From Prevotella sp. khp7 (GTDB taxonomy: Bacteria > Bacteroidota > Bacteroidia > Bacteroidales > Bacteroidaceae): DNA of 64,000 nt. A program made the translations under genes and the position numbers. The notes beneath the pieces are model-generated. The model worked only from the letters and a program-made list of their open reading frames with translations. It was not told the DNA's origin and ran no database searches. Shown here piece after piece: positions 32,094-41,869 of the stretch (the stretch's first letter is position 1; each line of letters begins with the position of its first letter). The DNA is taken from NCBI RefSeq assembly GCF_900109055.1, contig NZ_FOIV01000001.1:186001-250000 (forward strand), written 5' to 3'.

Positions 32094-33368
32094 ATGGCAC
32101 AACCATTAGCTGAAAGACTTCGTCCTCATACGCTTGATGACTATATCGGACAAGAACATCTGGTAGGTGAGGGAGCCGTCCTGCGAAAAATGATAGACGC
32201 AGGGCGCATTCCGTCTTTTATACTATGGGGACCGCCAGGAGTGGGAAAGACCACGTTGGCACAGATTATAGCCCACAAGCTGGAAACACCTTTCTATACG
32301 CTATCGGCAGTGACCAGTGGCGTAAAGGATGTGAGAGAGGTGATAGAGAAAGCCCAGAAGGGAAGATTCTTCAACGAGGCATCACCTATTTTATTTATCG
32401 ACGAGATACACCGTTTCTCAAAGTCGCAGCAGGACTCGCTCTTGGGGGCTGTAGAGAAAGGCATTGTGACGCTGATTGGTGCTACCACGGAGAATCCGTC
32501 GTTTGAGGTAATCCGACCATTGCTGTCGCGCTGTCAGCTGTATGTGCTGAAGTCGCTGGAGAAGGATGATCTGCTGAAACTACTTGACAGAGCCATTCAT
32601 AAAGACAGTGTTCTGAAAGAGAAAAATATACAGCTGAAGGAGACGGGCGCTCTGCTGAGATATAGTGGAGGTGATGCTCGTAAGCTGTTGAACATCTTGG
32701 AATTAGTTGTAGAAGCTGAAGTGTCGGATGAAGTTCTGATAACCGATGAGATCGTAGTGAACCGACTGCAGCAGAACCCGTTGGCTTATGATAAGGAAGG
32801 TGAGATGCATTATGACATTATCTCGGCCTTTATCAAAAGTATTCGCGGATCGGATCCCGACGCAGCCTTGTACTGGCTGGCCAGAATGATTGAGGGTGGG
32901 GAAGACCCGCAGTTCATTGCACGCAGACTGGTGATCAGTGCGGCAGAGGACATAGGACTGGCAAATCCGAATGCGCTTTTACTGGCTAATGCGGCTTTTG
33001 ATGCCGTTATGAAGATCGGTTGGCCGGAAGGAAGAATTCCGCTGGCAGAGGCAACGGTCTATCTGGCTACATCGCCTAAGAGCAACAGTGCCTATCTGGG
33101 GGTAGATGCAGCCCTGCAACTGGTAAGACAAACAGGCAATCAGCCTGTGCCGCTGCCCATACGCAATGCGCCGACACAGCTGATGAAAGATCTGGGTTAT
33201 CATGATGGTTATAAGTATCCGCACGACTATCCCGGACACTTCACACCTCAACAGTATATGCCTGACGCTTTGGTGAATGAGCGGATATGGCACGGACAGC
33301 ACAACCCGACAGAAGAAAAGCTGTATCAGCGGATGGTGAACTACTGGGGAAAGAGATTCGAGGATTAG
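32094..33368 (+). CDS. rarA: Replication-associated recombination protein RarA (MgsA)
   Basis: A 424-aa AAA+ ATPase of the clamp-loader group that acts at stalled forks. Walker A is [10 protein letters not shown], Walker B is LFIDEIHRFSKSQQD, and sensor 1 and the arginine finger lie in GATTENPSFEVIRPLLSRC. The C-terminal oligomerisation domain includes NPLAYDKEGEMHYDIISAF and the family-typical YKYPHDYPGHFTPQQYMPD. The ATG at 32094 is used. A frame-compatible TTG at 32082 lies inside the -7 promoter box and cannot be the start. It is followed 13 nt later by the TRIC channel gene and then dnaB. Confidence 0.96.
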   Translation: MAQPLAERLRPHTLDDYIGQEHLVGEGAVLRKMIDAGRIPSFILWGPPGVGKTTLAQIIAHKLETPFYTLSAVTSGVKDVREVIEKAQKGRFFNEASPILFIDEIHRFSKSQQDSLLGAVEKGIVTLIGATTENPSFEVIRPLLSRCQLYVLKSLEKDDLLKLLDRAIHKDSVLKEKNIQLKETGALLRYSGGDARKLLNILELVVEAEVSDEVLITDEIVVNRLQQNPLAYDKEGEMHYDIISAFIKSIRGSDPDAALYWLARMIEGGEDPQFIARRLVISAAEDIGLANPNALLLANAAFDAVMKIGWPEGRIPLAEATVYLATSPKSNSAYLGVDAALQLVRQTGNQPVPLPIRNAPTQLMKDLGYHDGYKYPHDYPGHFTPQQYMPDALVNERIWHGQHNPTEEKLYQRMVNYWGKRFED

Positions 33369-33381
33369 AATAATATTACAG

Positions 33382-34008
33382 ATGGATCAGGAACTGATTA
33401 TCAAAATCATAGAATTACTGGGAACCTTTGCCTTTGCAATTTCCGGTATCCGACATGCTGCTGCCAAGCAGTTTGACTGGTTTGGCGGTTATGTGTGCGG
33501 TGTGGCGGTGGCTATAGGCGGTGGTACAATACGTGACGTGATGCTGGGAACAACACCTTTCTGGATGACGACCCCGATCTATCTGATATGTACGGCCGTT
33601 GCACTGTTGACAGTGGCTTTCTTCGGTAAATGGATGGAGCCGCTGAAGAATGCATGGTTTGTTTTCGATACATTAGGACTGGCTCTGTTTACGATAGCGG
33701 GTATTCAGAAGAGCCTTGCCTTTGGACAGCCTTTCTGGGTGGCTATCATCATGGGATGTATAACAGGTTCGGCTGGTGGTGTGATTCGTGATGTGTTGCT
33801 GAACAACGAGCCCGTGATATTCCATAAGGAGATTTATGCAATGGCCTGCGTATTGGGCGGTCTGGTGTATTGGGGAATGGCTGCATTAGGACTATCGACG
33901 GAACTGAGTGCTATCAGCAGCTTTCTCGTAACCTGTATCATCAGATTCCTTGCCGTTCGCTACCATATATCACTCCCAGTTCTGAAAGAAACGAATAGTA
34001 AATTGTAA
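33382..34008 (+). CDS. TRIC-type cation channel family protein (UPF0126/YicG)
   Basis: A 208-aa membrane protein with seven helices formed by an internal duplication. Each half has the glycine-rich signature: AIGGGTIRDVMLG in the first and ITGSAGGVIRDVLLN in the second. This is the bacterial TRIC/UPF0126 family, which forms trimeric channels permeable to monovalent cations. It lies 13 nt after rarA and 8 nt before dnaB, so it shares their transcript, though no functional link to replication is known to me. Confidence 0.9.
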   Translation: MDQELIIKIIELLGTFAFAISGIRHAAAKQFDWFGGYVCGVAVAIGGGTIRDVMLGTTPFWMTTPIYLICTAVALLTVAFFGKWMEPLKNAWFVFDTLGLALFTIAGIQKSLAFGQPFWVAIIMGCITGSAGGVIRDVLLNNEPVIFHKEIYAMACVLGGLVYWGMAALGLSTELSAISSFLVTCIIRFLAVRYHISLPVLKETNSKL

Positions 34009-34016
34009 TATAAGAT

Positions 34017-35564
34017 ATGCCTGAACAAGAAAAAAACAACCGACGAAGAGTTAGGAAACAGCAACCTGTGGATAATACCTACGGGCATTTACAGCCTCAG
34101 GCGTTAGAGGTGGAGAAAGCTGTTCTGGGTGCTCTGATGATTGACAAGGATGCGTATGCCATCGTCTGTGAGACCTTACGCCCTGAGAGCTTCTATGAGC
34201 CTCGTAACCAAATGGTATACGCAGCCATCCGAGACCTGAGCATGGCAGAAAAGCCCGTTGACGTGTTGACTGTAACGGAACAGCTGGCGAAATCGGGTAC
34301 GCTCGAGGAGGTGGGTGGTCCTGGCTATGTAGCAGAGCTGAGCTCGCGTGTGGCATCTTCGGCTAACATAGAATATCATGCTAACATCATTGCGCAGAAG
34401 TCGCTGGCGCGTCAGTTGATCTCGTTTACGAGCGGCATTCAGACTAAGGCGTTTGACGAGACAATTGATGTAGAGGACCTGATGCAGGAAGCCGAAGGTG
34501 AACTGTTTGAGTTGTCGCAGCACAACATGAAAAAAGACTATACGGCTATCGACCCTGTGATTGACCTTGCCATTAAGGGCATACAGCAAGCTGCAAAGAA
34601 TACAAACGGTTTGACGGGTGTATCGACGGGATATACGAAACTCGACGACATTACCAGTGGCTGGCAGCCTTCCGACCTGGTGATCATTGCAGGACGACCT
34701 GCCATGGGTAAGACGTCGTTCGCACTGTCGATGGCAAAGAATATTTCAGCAGACCTCAGAATACCGATGGCTTTCTTCTCGCTTGAAATGTCGAACGTGC
34801 AATTGGTGAACCGTCTGATATCTAATGCCTGTGAGATTCAAGGTTCGAAGATTCTGAACGGTCAGTTGCAACGTGATGAGTGGGAGCGACTGGACAGACG
34901 AATCAATAATCTGCTGGGAGCACCGCTGTATGTTGATGACACACCAGGCTTGTCTGTGTTTGAACTTCGTACAAAAGCACGCCGACTGGTACGTGAGCAT
35001 GGCGTTAAACTGATCATGATTGACTATCTGCAGCTGATGAATGCCAACGGTATGCGTTTCTCGTCACGACAGGAAGAGGTGTCGACCATCTCTCGTTCGT
35101 TGAAAGGACTGGCAAAGGAACTTGATATACCTATTCTGGCACTGAGTCAGTTGAACCGTGGTGTTGAGAGTCGTGAAGGACTGGAGGGTAAGCGTCCGCA
35201 GTTGTCTGACTTGCGTGAGTCGGGAGCCATCGAGCAGGATGCCGATATGGTGTTGTTTGTGCATCGTCCGGAATATTATCATATCTATCAGGATGACAAC
35301 GGACGTGACTTGCATGGCATGGCGCAGATTATCATTGCTAAGCACCGTAAGGGTGCGACAGGTGATGTGCTGTTGACATTCCGTGGTGAGTTCACACGTT
35401 TTGAGAATCCTGATGACAGAGGCAGTTTGAGTAGTGGTGGATCTTCGTCAGGAGGTGAGATTCTCGGCTCTAAAATCAACGGTTCGGGCAGTGCCGGAGA
35501 TATGAGCCCATTTGGCGATGCACCGCTGCCACCTCCACCAGCAGACGGTCCGTTACCATTCTAA
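34017..35564 (+). CDS. dnaB: Replicative DNA helicase DnaB
   Basis: A 515-aa hexameric fork helicase. The N-terminal domain is about residues 20-130 (LQPQALEVEKAVLGALMIDK). The RecA-like motor carries Walker A AGRPAMGKTSFALSMA, Walker B LIMIDYLQLM and the LSQLNRGVESR motif (H3). The last 55 residues are a Gly/Ser/Pro-rich tail (SLSSGGSSSGGEI, PPPPADGPLPF). That tail is longer than in E. coli and ends in a hydrophobic LPF tip reminiscent of the SSB tip. There is no intein. A strong terminator follows. Confidence 0.97.
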   Translation: MPEQEKNNRRRVRKQQPVDNTYGHLQPQALEVEKAVLGALMIDKDAYAIVCETLRPESFYEPRNQMVYAAIRDLSMAEKPVDVLTVTEQLAKSGTLEEVGGPGYVAELSSRVASSANIEYHANIIAQKSLARQLISFTSGIQTKAFDETIDVEDLMQEAEGELFELSQHNMKKDYTAIDPVIDLAIKGIQQAAKNTNGLTGVSTGYTKLDDITSGWQPSDLVIIAGRPAMGKTSFALSMAKNISADLRIPMAFFSLEMSNVQLVNRLISNACEIQGSKILNGQLQRDEWERLDRRINNLLGAPLYVDDTPGLSVFELRTKARRLVREHGVKLIMIDYLQLMNANGMRFSSRQEEVSTISRSLKGLAKELDIPILALSQLNRGVESREGLEGKRPQLSDLRESGAIEQDADMVLFVHRPEYYHIYQDDNGRDLHGMAQIIIAKHRKGATGDVLLTFRGEFTRFENPDDRGSLSSGGSSSGGEILGSKINGSGSAGDMSPFGDAPLPPPPADGPLPF

Positions 35565-35571
35565 AAATAAT

Positions 35572-35598
35572 AAATCCCCGCTGTTCTGGCGGGGATTT
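35572..35598. terminator. Rho-independent terminator after dnaB
   Basis: AAATCCCCGC / GCGGGGATTT stem with a 7-nt loop, then TTAT. It is symmetric enough to serve the convergent TPR gene as well. Confidence 0.9.
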
Positions 35599-35604
35599 TT
35601 ATTT

Positions 35605-37266
35605 CTATTGATATTTCTGTATTAGAGTGTCGGCCTGAAGATTTCCCATGTCTTTGGCTTTCTGCAGGTTGGCTATGCCATCCTTCTTATTTCCTTTCAG
35701 ACACTGTGCCAGACCAAGGAACATATAGGCGTCGCTATCATTAGAATCGATACCTATCATCTCATTAGCTGTATCTATTGCGTCGTCGAGAAGACCGACA
35801 CGTACCTGTAACGATGCTTTCTCGGCATAATAGAATGTCTCCTGTGGAGCCATCTGGATGGCACGGTTGATGTCGTTCAATGCCTGCTGATAGAGTCGGC
35901 CTTCGATTTCTACCTGATGACGCAGATAGTAGAAGTTATCATTGATTTCGGCTTGCATCAGTGCTTCGTAATCATTGAGATCATTCACGGCATCACGAGA
36001 CTTTCCTGCTGCTCTACGAGCTTCTGCACGTGCCAGCAGATAAGGAGCCGCGTCTTTCAGATAGGGCTTGGAGAAGGTGTTCATGGTTGAATCCAACAGG
36101 GCAAGCATAGCGGTGGTATCCTTCAGCATTTCCTTGCATTTAGCAGCTGCATAGAACACCTCGGCGGTTTTCTGTCCGTTTTGTGCCAGTTCGTCGTAGA
36201 TGGTATAGGCAGGATCAAATTTCTGCTGAGCATACAGGATGTTGGCTTCCAGCTGACGATATGAGGGCTGGGGGTTGAGGGCATTGGCAGACTGGATTTC
36301 CGTCAAGGCCTTGTCAAGACTCCAATTGGCATAGGGCTGAGCACTCTGGAATATCTCCTTGTTATATATCATACGGGCGTAGGCGTAATGTGCTTCGTCC
36401 TTCTTCTCTGCCAGTTTCAGAGCAGTCTCCATATCTTTCTCTGCATCGGCAAAGTTTCCGTCAACCACAGCCATCTGGGCGCGCTGCATAAAGCCATCGG
36501 GAGCCTTTGGGAACTTCTGAATGAAATCGTTAACCAGTGTGACATATTCGGCAGAATCCATCTGACTCGCTGAAAGGAACAGGGCTAACACGGCATCCTT
36601 CAGACTGCCAGGCAACTCTTTCTTGATTTTCGTAAGCTTCAATGTAGCCTCATTCATACCGAAAGCAGAGATCTTCAATGAATCAACAAAGCGGGCACTG
36701 ATGGCATAGTTCAATGTGTCCTTATCGTTTGCCGGTTGCTGCATCATTCCAATCACCTCGCCCGCCTCGTTAATTAACGGACAGCTGATGGTATTGTGGG
36801 GCATACTCAAAGCAACGGTATAATAGGCATAGTCCTCTTGGAACGTCTCTGCTTTACGAATGGCTCCACTTGATATGTTCTTTGTCTCACGATAGGGCAA
36901 CAGCCACGCCAGACTACCTACAGGGGCTACTGACGAACTGACAATAAGCGGCTGTGTCTTCCCGTCGACGCGAAACTTGACGACGTCATACATGTCATTG
37001 GCTCCAAGGATGCTGACGACATTCATCTCTTTGCCCTGCGAATCGATGACGACGGCACGCGAAGCTCCCTTAAATGGTGTGTAATTGCTGACAGCTTCAC
37101 CATCAGAACCTACGAAATAGCCATTGCTGCTGGCTATCAACGATCCGTCGCCTGAGAAGGTTTTCAGTGTGAAGACGGACTTAGTGGCCTTCTTAACCCA
37201 ACTTGGTTGGGCAAAGGCACTGCCTGCCATCATGAGCAGACAGAATATCATAATCATTTTCTTCAT
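35605..37266 (-). CDS. Secreted trypsin-fold pseudo-protease fused to TPR repeats
   Basis: A 553-aa protein with signal peptide (MKKMIMIFCLLMMAGSAFAQ). Residues about 22-205 follow the HtrA/trypsin-like fold (GDGSLIASSNGYFVGSDGEA, then VSNYTPFKGASRAVVID), but the site is broken. The His position reads SNYTPF, and the GNSGGPL loop reads HNTISCPLINEAG, so Ser is absent; an Asp (MYDVVKF) remains. Residues about 225-553 are TPR repeats (FADAEKDMETALKLAEKKDE, SDAYMFLGLAQCLKG). It probably binds peptides or proteins in the periplasm without cutting. It overlaps recN by 4 nt (ATGA) at the end of the dnaN operon. Confidence 0.82.
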   Translation of the reverse strand: MKKMIMIFCLLMMAGSAFAQPSWVKKATKSVFTLKTFSGDGSLIASSNGYFVGSDGEAVSNYTPFKGASRAVVIDSQGKEMNVVSILGANDMYDVVKFRVDGKTQPLIVSSSVAPVGSLAWLLPYRETKNISSGAIRKAETFQEDYAYYTVALSMPHNTISCPLINEAGEVIGMMQQPANDKDTLNYAISARFVDSLKISAFGMNEATLKLTKIKKELPGSLKDAVLALFLSASQMDSAEYVTLVNDFIQKFPKAPDGFMQRAQMAVVDGNFADAEKDMETALKLAEKKDEAHYAYARMIYNKEIFQSAQPYANWSLDKALTEIQSANALNPQPSYRQLEANILYAQQKFDPAYTIYDELAQNGQKTAEVFYAAAKCKEMLKDTTAMLALLDSTMNTFSKPYLKDAAPYLLARAEARRAAGKSRDAVNDLNDYEALMQAEINDNFYYLRHQVEIEGRLYQQALNDINRAIQMAPQETFYYAEKASLQVRVGLLDDAIDTANEMIGIDSNDSDAYMFLGLAQCLKGNKKDGIANLQKAKDMGNLQADTLIQKYQ

Positions 37267-38921
37267 AATCTTAATAATTGTTTGGCATTTTGGATAGCAG
37301 CATCGCTCACTTCGCTTCCACTGAGCATCTGCGCTATTTCCTTTATTCGTTCATCAGTAGTCAGAAGTCTCATGCTACTCTTTGTACCAGAGGCGGTCTC
37401 TTCTTTCTCCACTTTATAATGGGAAGTGCCAAGTGCGGCAATCTGGGGCAGATGAGTAATGCTGATAACCTGACGCTCGTGTTGCCCCATCTCCTGCATA
37501 ATCTGAGCCATCTGCTCTGCAATCTTACCACTGACACCTGTATCGATCTCGTCGAAGATGATGGTAGGCAACTTGACTGCACCGCTGATCATAGCCTTCA
37601 GGGATAGCATCACACGAGCAATCTCACCTCCAGAAGCAACCTGTGAGACTGGCTGGAGTGGGGTGGAGGTATTGGCACTGAACAGGAAAGCAACCTTATC
37701 CTGTCCGCTATGACCTAACTCTGTTTCTACAATCTCTGTACTGAATCTGACATTAGGCATTCCTAATGGAACGAGCTTTGCCTGCATCTCTTTCTCTATC
37801 TGTTTGGATGCCTTGACTCGCAGTTTCGTGAGGATGTCGGCTTCCTGTCTGGCTTGTTTCTCCAGTTTCTCCATTCGCAACTCCAAGTCAGTCAAGGCTT
37901 CGTCGCTATTCTCGATATTACTGAGCTGACGCTTGAGTTCGTCGCGCTTCTCAATCAGTTCATCAACAGTCTCAACATGATATTTTTTCTCAAGATCATA
38001 TAAGCGATCAAGACGGTTGTTGATGATATCCAGTTCAGACGGATCGAAATCGATGTTCTCTAACTGGGTGTTGATGTCTTGCGCAAGGTCTTTCAACTCA
38101 ATATAACTTTCCTCGATACGCTGTACATATTCACTGACATCAGGGAAAACATGTTCAACAGCCTTGAGTGACGACAAAGAATTACGCAACGACACCACAA
38201 CGCCATTATCTTCTGCCGATAAGGCATTGTCGGCCGTATACAGAGCGCTCTTGATGTCCTCCGAGTGTGCCATCGTCTCGCTCTTTTGTTCCAGTTCTTC
38301 TTGCTCTCCAGACTGCAGGTTGGCTTCTGAGAGTTCGTTGCATTGGAACTGTAGGAAATCCAGATTCTGGCGATTACGCTCAATATCCGCCTTCATCATG
38401 TCGAGTTCTTTCTTGACAGTCTGATAAGCCTGATAGGTCTGCTGATACTTTGCCAGTTCCTTTGCATCATTGGCTATCACATCGACAACGCTCAACTGGA
38501 AGTCCTGCTTATTGAGCAGGAGATTCTGATGTTGTGAATGCACGTCGACCAATCGTTCCCCAAGCTCTTTAAGCATTGAGAGTTGAACAGGCGTATCATT
38601 GATAAAAGCACGGCTTTTGCCTGAGGCCGTCAGCTCACGACGTATAATGGTTTCTTCAGGATCGTATTCTATGTCGTTCTCGCTGAAGAAGTCTTCCATA
38701 TCATATCGTGAGAGATTGAAGAGAGCTTCTATCACGCATTTCTCGCATCCTTGTTTGATGGACTTCGAGTCTGCCCGCTGGCCAAGGAGAAGACCGATGG
38801 CACCAAGAATGATGCTTTTACCGGCTCCCGTCTCACCTGTAATCACTGAGAAGCCTTGAAACAGGTCGATGTCGAGTTCATCGATCAGCGTAAAGTTCTT
38901 AATATATAAATGTTTAAGCAT
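37263..38921 (-). CDS. recN: DNA repair protein RecN
   Basis: A 552-aa SMC-like ATPase acting in double-strand break repair. The N-terminal Walker A is TGETGAGKSIILGAIG. Long coiled-coil arms span about residues 150-370. The C-terminal part has the ABC signature QVASGGEIARVMLS and Walker B TIIFDEIDTGVSG, with a final VISITHLPQIAAL H-loop. Length and order match RecN. It starts 1 nt after the porD stop and overlaps the next gene by 4 nt. Confidence 0.97.
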   Translation of the reverse strand: MLKHLYIKNFTLIDELDIDLFQGFSVITGETGAGKSIILGAIGLLLGQRADSKSIKQGCEKCVIEALFNLSRYDMEDFFSENDIEYDPEETIIRRELTASGKSRAFINDTPVQLSMLKELGERLVDVHSQHQNLLLNKQDFQLSVVDVIANDAKELAKYQQTYQAYQTVKKELDMMKADIERNRQNLDFLQFQCNELSEANLQSGEQEELEQKSETMAHSEDIKSALYTADNALSAEDNGVVVSLRNSLSSLKAVEHVFPDVSEYVQRIEESYIELKDLAQDINTQLENIDFDPSELDIINNRLDRLYDLEKKYHVETVDELIEKRDELKRQLSNIENSDEALTDLELRMEKLEKQARQEADILTKLRVKASKQIEKEMQAKLVPLGMPNVRFSTEIVETELGHSGQDKVAFLFSANTSTPLQPVSQVASGGEIARVMLSLKAMISGAVKLPTIIFDEIDTGVSGKIAEQMAQIMQEMGQHERQVISITHLPQIAALGTSHYKVEKEETASGTKSSMRLLTTDERIKEIAQMLSGSEVSDAAIQNAKQLLRL

Positions 38922-38922
38922 A

Positions 38923-39831
38923 TCAGTTCTTTATTTGGTCCCAACTGTTGCTTTGCGAGGCATTGATACTCATGAGCAGTTCGTAAATCCGCTCTTTCTC
39001 TTTTTGCGTACCTTTGCCTTTGTAGATACTCACCAGCTCATCTTTCTTGTAATCGGTCCAGATCTGCGGAAGCAGACTGAGCGGTTTGTCACTATGAGCT
39101 TTCTGAAGATGTGTCTCTAAAGCCGTAGTTATCTCTATTCGTCCACGTTCAGGATTGTTGGCCATCTCGTCAAGTCCCTTGCGATAATAATCGTATTGCA
39201 ACTGACGGAAAGGTGTCAATGCCTCGTCGAGATAATCATTGATGATTGCAAAACGGTTACGGCTGTCTTCAAAGGATTTCCAGCCAGGGAAACCCAGATT
39301 CTGAGCGTTATTGACAAGATACATACAACGCTGCAGAATATCGCTACCTCCCATTGGACTGAAACTGTCAAGGTCGAGACCTATCATCAGATAGGCATAA
39401 TAGGCGAGTAGGGCAGTGAGTTGATTGTCTATATTCTCATCCGAGAAATTCAACTGATCGAACTGCTGGAATTCGAAATTAAAGCTGCCGTCTCTATTAT
39501 TATATAAGGTGGAGGTATAGGCTGAATTGAACACTGGGCGATTGGCTTGGATAAGTGCAGTACATTCAAAGCGGTTTTCTTCTCTGACATATTTGGTAAC
39601 AGTCAGATTCAGACTACACTGAATACGCTCGTTTCTCTGAAACTGAAGTTCTGTCCACTGGCGTTCATTCATGAACTGCTCTATTGTCTGCTGAAGATTC
39701 TCGAACACGCTTACATCCGTACCTTGTATCTGACTATGGTTCACATTAACCTTAACTTGCAGCTCCTGGGCTTTTAAACCAGAAACTGCAAGCATAAACA
39801 AAATTAATATGTTAGTCCTCAATACTCTCAT
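38923..39831 (-). CDS. porD: Type IX secretion-associated protein PorD (DUF4835)
   Basis: A 302-aa secreted protein. The signal peptide (ILILFMLAVSGLKAQ) is followed by ELQVKVNVNHSQIQGTDVSV. YAYLMIGLDLDSFSPMGGSD and NLGFPGWKSFEDSRNR are typical of the DUF4835 family, named PorD in Porphyromonas and associated with the type IX system or gliding. Its exact role in the system is not settled. It shares one base with the exonuclease stop (TAATG) and is 1 nt from recN, so it sits inside a DNA-maintenance operon, as I recall for related genomes. Confidence 0.87.
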   Translation of the reverse strand: MRVLRTNILILFMLAVSGLKAQELQVKVNVNHSQIQGTDVSVFENLQQTIEQFMNERQWTELQFQRNERIQCSLNLTVTKYVREENRFECTALIQANRPVFNSAYTSTLYNNRDGSFNFEFQQFDQLNFSDENIDNQLTALLAYYAYLMIGLDLDSFSPMGGSDILQRCMYLVNNAQNLGFPGWKSFEDSRNRFAIINDYLDEALTPFRQLQYDYYRKGLDEMANNPERGRIEITTALETHLQKAHSDKPLSLLPQIWTDYKKDELVSIYKGKGTQKEKERIYELLMSINASQSNSWDQIKN

Positions 39832-40685
39832 TAGCCTCTCTGAGCCTCGCGCAGACGAATTCTCGTCAGTACTTGTTTCGTGTTGTACGTGAAGTCACCA
39901 GCCAAGATCCAACTATAGTAACCTGGATCAATGTGCAGAACATCTGCTACAGGCAATCCTCTGTGCTTACCAAAGTTGAAGACCTCCGTCATCTGAGGTT
40001 TCCCATCCTTGTCGAGTACAGGCTTCCCAGAACGGTCTTTTACCTCGCCCCATACAATACGGCCAGCAAAGTCCACATTATTATTCATCTTAGAGAACTC
40101 TGCCAGCTGGTCCATATTGTTTTCCAACACTTTCTCGGGATCCTCATTGGCGCCTGGAGCATATTTGTCCAGTTCTCCCATCAGCACCCTATAGGTCGCT
40201 TCTGTATCCTGATCGGCCCGGTGAGCCTCGAAGTCTTCTTCCATCTTACGGCCACAATAGAATTTGTAGGCTGCTGCCAGATTGCGACGTTCCATTCTGT
40301 GGAAGATGGTCTGGGCATCTATCAGACGGCATTTCGAGAAGTCGAAGTCAATACCAGCTCTTAGGAATTCCTCTGCCAGCAGAGGTATATCGAAATGGTT
40401 AGAGTTGAAGCCTGCAAAGTCGCATCCCGTGAACTTCTGTGCCAGTTGCTGACCAAGTTGCTTAAAGGTGGGCTTGTCCTTCACATCCTCATTCGAGATG
40501 CCTGTCAGGGCTGCCACATCCTCAGGAATCGGCTTTTCCGGATTCACCAGCTCATTGCCTCGTTCCTCAACGCCATTAGGATTGACTTTTATATATGAAA
40601 TCTGTATGATACGATCCTTAACCAAGTCAAGACCTGTTGTCTCCAGGTCGAAGATGACAAGGGGTTTGGTAAGATTCAGCTTCAT
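39831..40685 (-). CDS. DnaQ-like 3'-5' exonuclease
   Basis: A 284-aa DEDD exonuclease. Exo I is VIFDLETTGLD, Exo II is FAGFNSNHFDIPLL and Exo III is EAHRADQDTEATY (HxxxxD, the DEDDh type). An extra C-terminal part of about 80 residues (TEVFNFGKHRGLPVADVL, DPGYYSWIL) resembles the small domain found after DnaQ modules in Bacteroidetes. It is likely the proofreading or repair exonuclease that accompanies dnaN; it starts 12 nt after dnaN. Confidence 0.92.
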   Translation of the reverse strand: MKLNLTKPLVIFDLETTGLDLVKDRIIQISYIKVNPNGVEERGNELVNPEKPIPEDVAALTGISNEDVKDKPTFKQLGQQLAQKFTGCDFAGFNSNHFDIPLLAEEFLRAGIDFDFSKCRLIDAQTIFHRMERRNLAAAYKFYCGRKMEEDFEAHRADQDTEATYRVLMGELDKYAPGANEDPEKVLENNMDQLAEFSKMNNNVDFAGRIVWGEVKDRSGKPVLDKDGKPQMTEVFNFGKHRGLPVADVLHIDPGYYSWILAGDFTYNTKQVLTRIRLREAQRG

Positions 40686-40697
40686 CTATATCAGTCT

Positions 40698-41822
40698 TTA
40701 ATCGTTGATCAGCATTGGCATCATCAGCATCAGCACATCCTGATTCTCCGGCTGCTCTGAAGGAATTACAAGACCGGCACGGCTTGGGTCAGCGAGCTGA
40801 ATGATGACCTCTGCGCAATCGAAGTTGTTGAGCACCTCGATAAATGATGCGCCCTTGAATCCGATAGACATCGGCTGACCGTTATACTCACAGGTCATAC
40901 GTTCTGTAGCCGTCTTTGAGAAATCGTAATCCTCTGCATCAAGCTGGAGCGTGGTTCCTTCAACGTGGAAGCGAATCAGGTTGCTTGAATCGTTAGCGAA
41001 AGGCTGTACACGGCGAAGTGCAGCCAAGAGTGACAGACGATCTACACGCAACTCATTCGGATTAGCCTGTGGAATGACGCTGTTATAGTTGGGATAACGG
41101 CCTTCGATCAGACGACACTGAATGATTCCGTCGCCATAGCTGATCTCTGCATTGCGCTCATCGAAACGGATAACTACGTCGCCACCGTCTTTTCCAAGCA
41201 GATTCTTCAGCAGTCCAGCGGGCTTCTTCGGCAGGATGAATGCAGCAGGCTGCTCACCTTTAATCGTGAAGATCTTATTGCGAACCAGCTTATGGCCATC
41301 ACTTGCAACAACAGCCAGGCAATCGGTGGTGAGATCGAAATAGATACCGTTCATTACAGGACGCAGCTCATCCTGAGCCGTAGCAAAAATTGAACGATTG
41401 ATATTCTCAGCCAGAATAGCGTTCGGAATGGTTATCGTATTAGCGTAATCGCTGATAGGCTGGGGCATGGGGAACTCGTCAGCATTCTCGATGGGGAGAG
41501 AGAACATACCATTCTGATAGGATATCTTTACGGTGTTCTGCTCCTGATTCACGTCGAACGTGATGGGCTGCTCAGAGAAACCCTTTACTGCTTCAAGTAA
41601 ATCGTGATTACCAATGGCGAAACGTCCGTTGCTGTCGCTTTCTGTCAATGGCATCTGTGTCTTCATCAGGTTTTCGCTGTCTGACGCAGTCAGATACAGT
41701 ACGTTGTCGTTGATTTCAAACACGAAGTCACCCAGAATAGGCAGGGCGTTCTTACTGTTAATCACTTTTGAGAGGGCAGCGAGCTTAGTGCTCAGCGCTG
41801 TACTTGATAATGTAAATCGCAT
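40698..41822 (-). CDS. dnaN: DNA polymerase III sliding clamp (beta)
   Basis: A 374-aa beta clamp with three repeated domains. The family shows in KVINSKNALPILGDFVFEI, RSIFATAQDELRPVMNGIYF, EGRYPNYNSVIPQ and a C-terminus close to the hydrophobic cleft (LMLMMPMLIND). It has a perfect promoter at 41870-41901 and is the first gene of a five-gene unit. dnaA is not adjacent, so this is not an origin-type dnaA-dnaN arrangement. Confidence 0.97.
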   Translation of the reverse strand: MRFTLSSTALSTKLAALSKVINSKNALPILGDFVFEINDNVLYLTASDSENLMKTQMPLTESDSNGRFAIGNHDLLEAVKGFSEQPITFDVNQEQNTVKISYQNGMFSLPIENADEFPMPQPISDYANTITIPNAILAENINRSIFATAQDELRPVMNGIYFDLTTDCLAVVASDGHKLVRNKIFTIKGEQPAAFILPKKPAGLLKNLLGKDGGDVVIRFDERNAEISYGDGIIQCRLIEGRYPNYNSVIPQANPNELRVDRLSLLAALRRVQPFANDSSNLIRFHVEGTTLQLDAEDYDFSKTATERMTCEYNGQPMSIGFKGASFIEVLNNFDCAEVIIQLADPSRAGLVIPSEQPENQDVLMLMMPMLIND

Positions 41823-41869
41823 AGTTTTATAGTTATTTTGTTCTTAAATACATATTATATAATTGAGCA

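Noticed and set aside
40698-41822. Replication origin near dnaN
   Set aside because: No dnaA gene or cluster of DnaA-box-like 9-mers was seen beside dnaN; dnaN leads a repair operon here.
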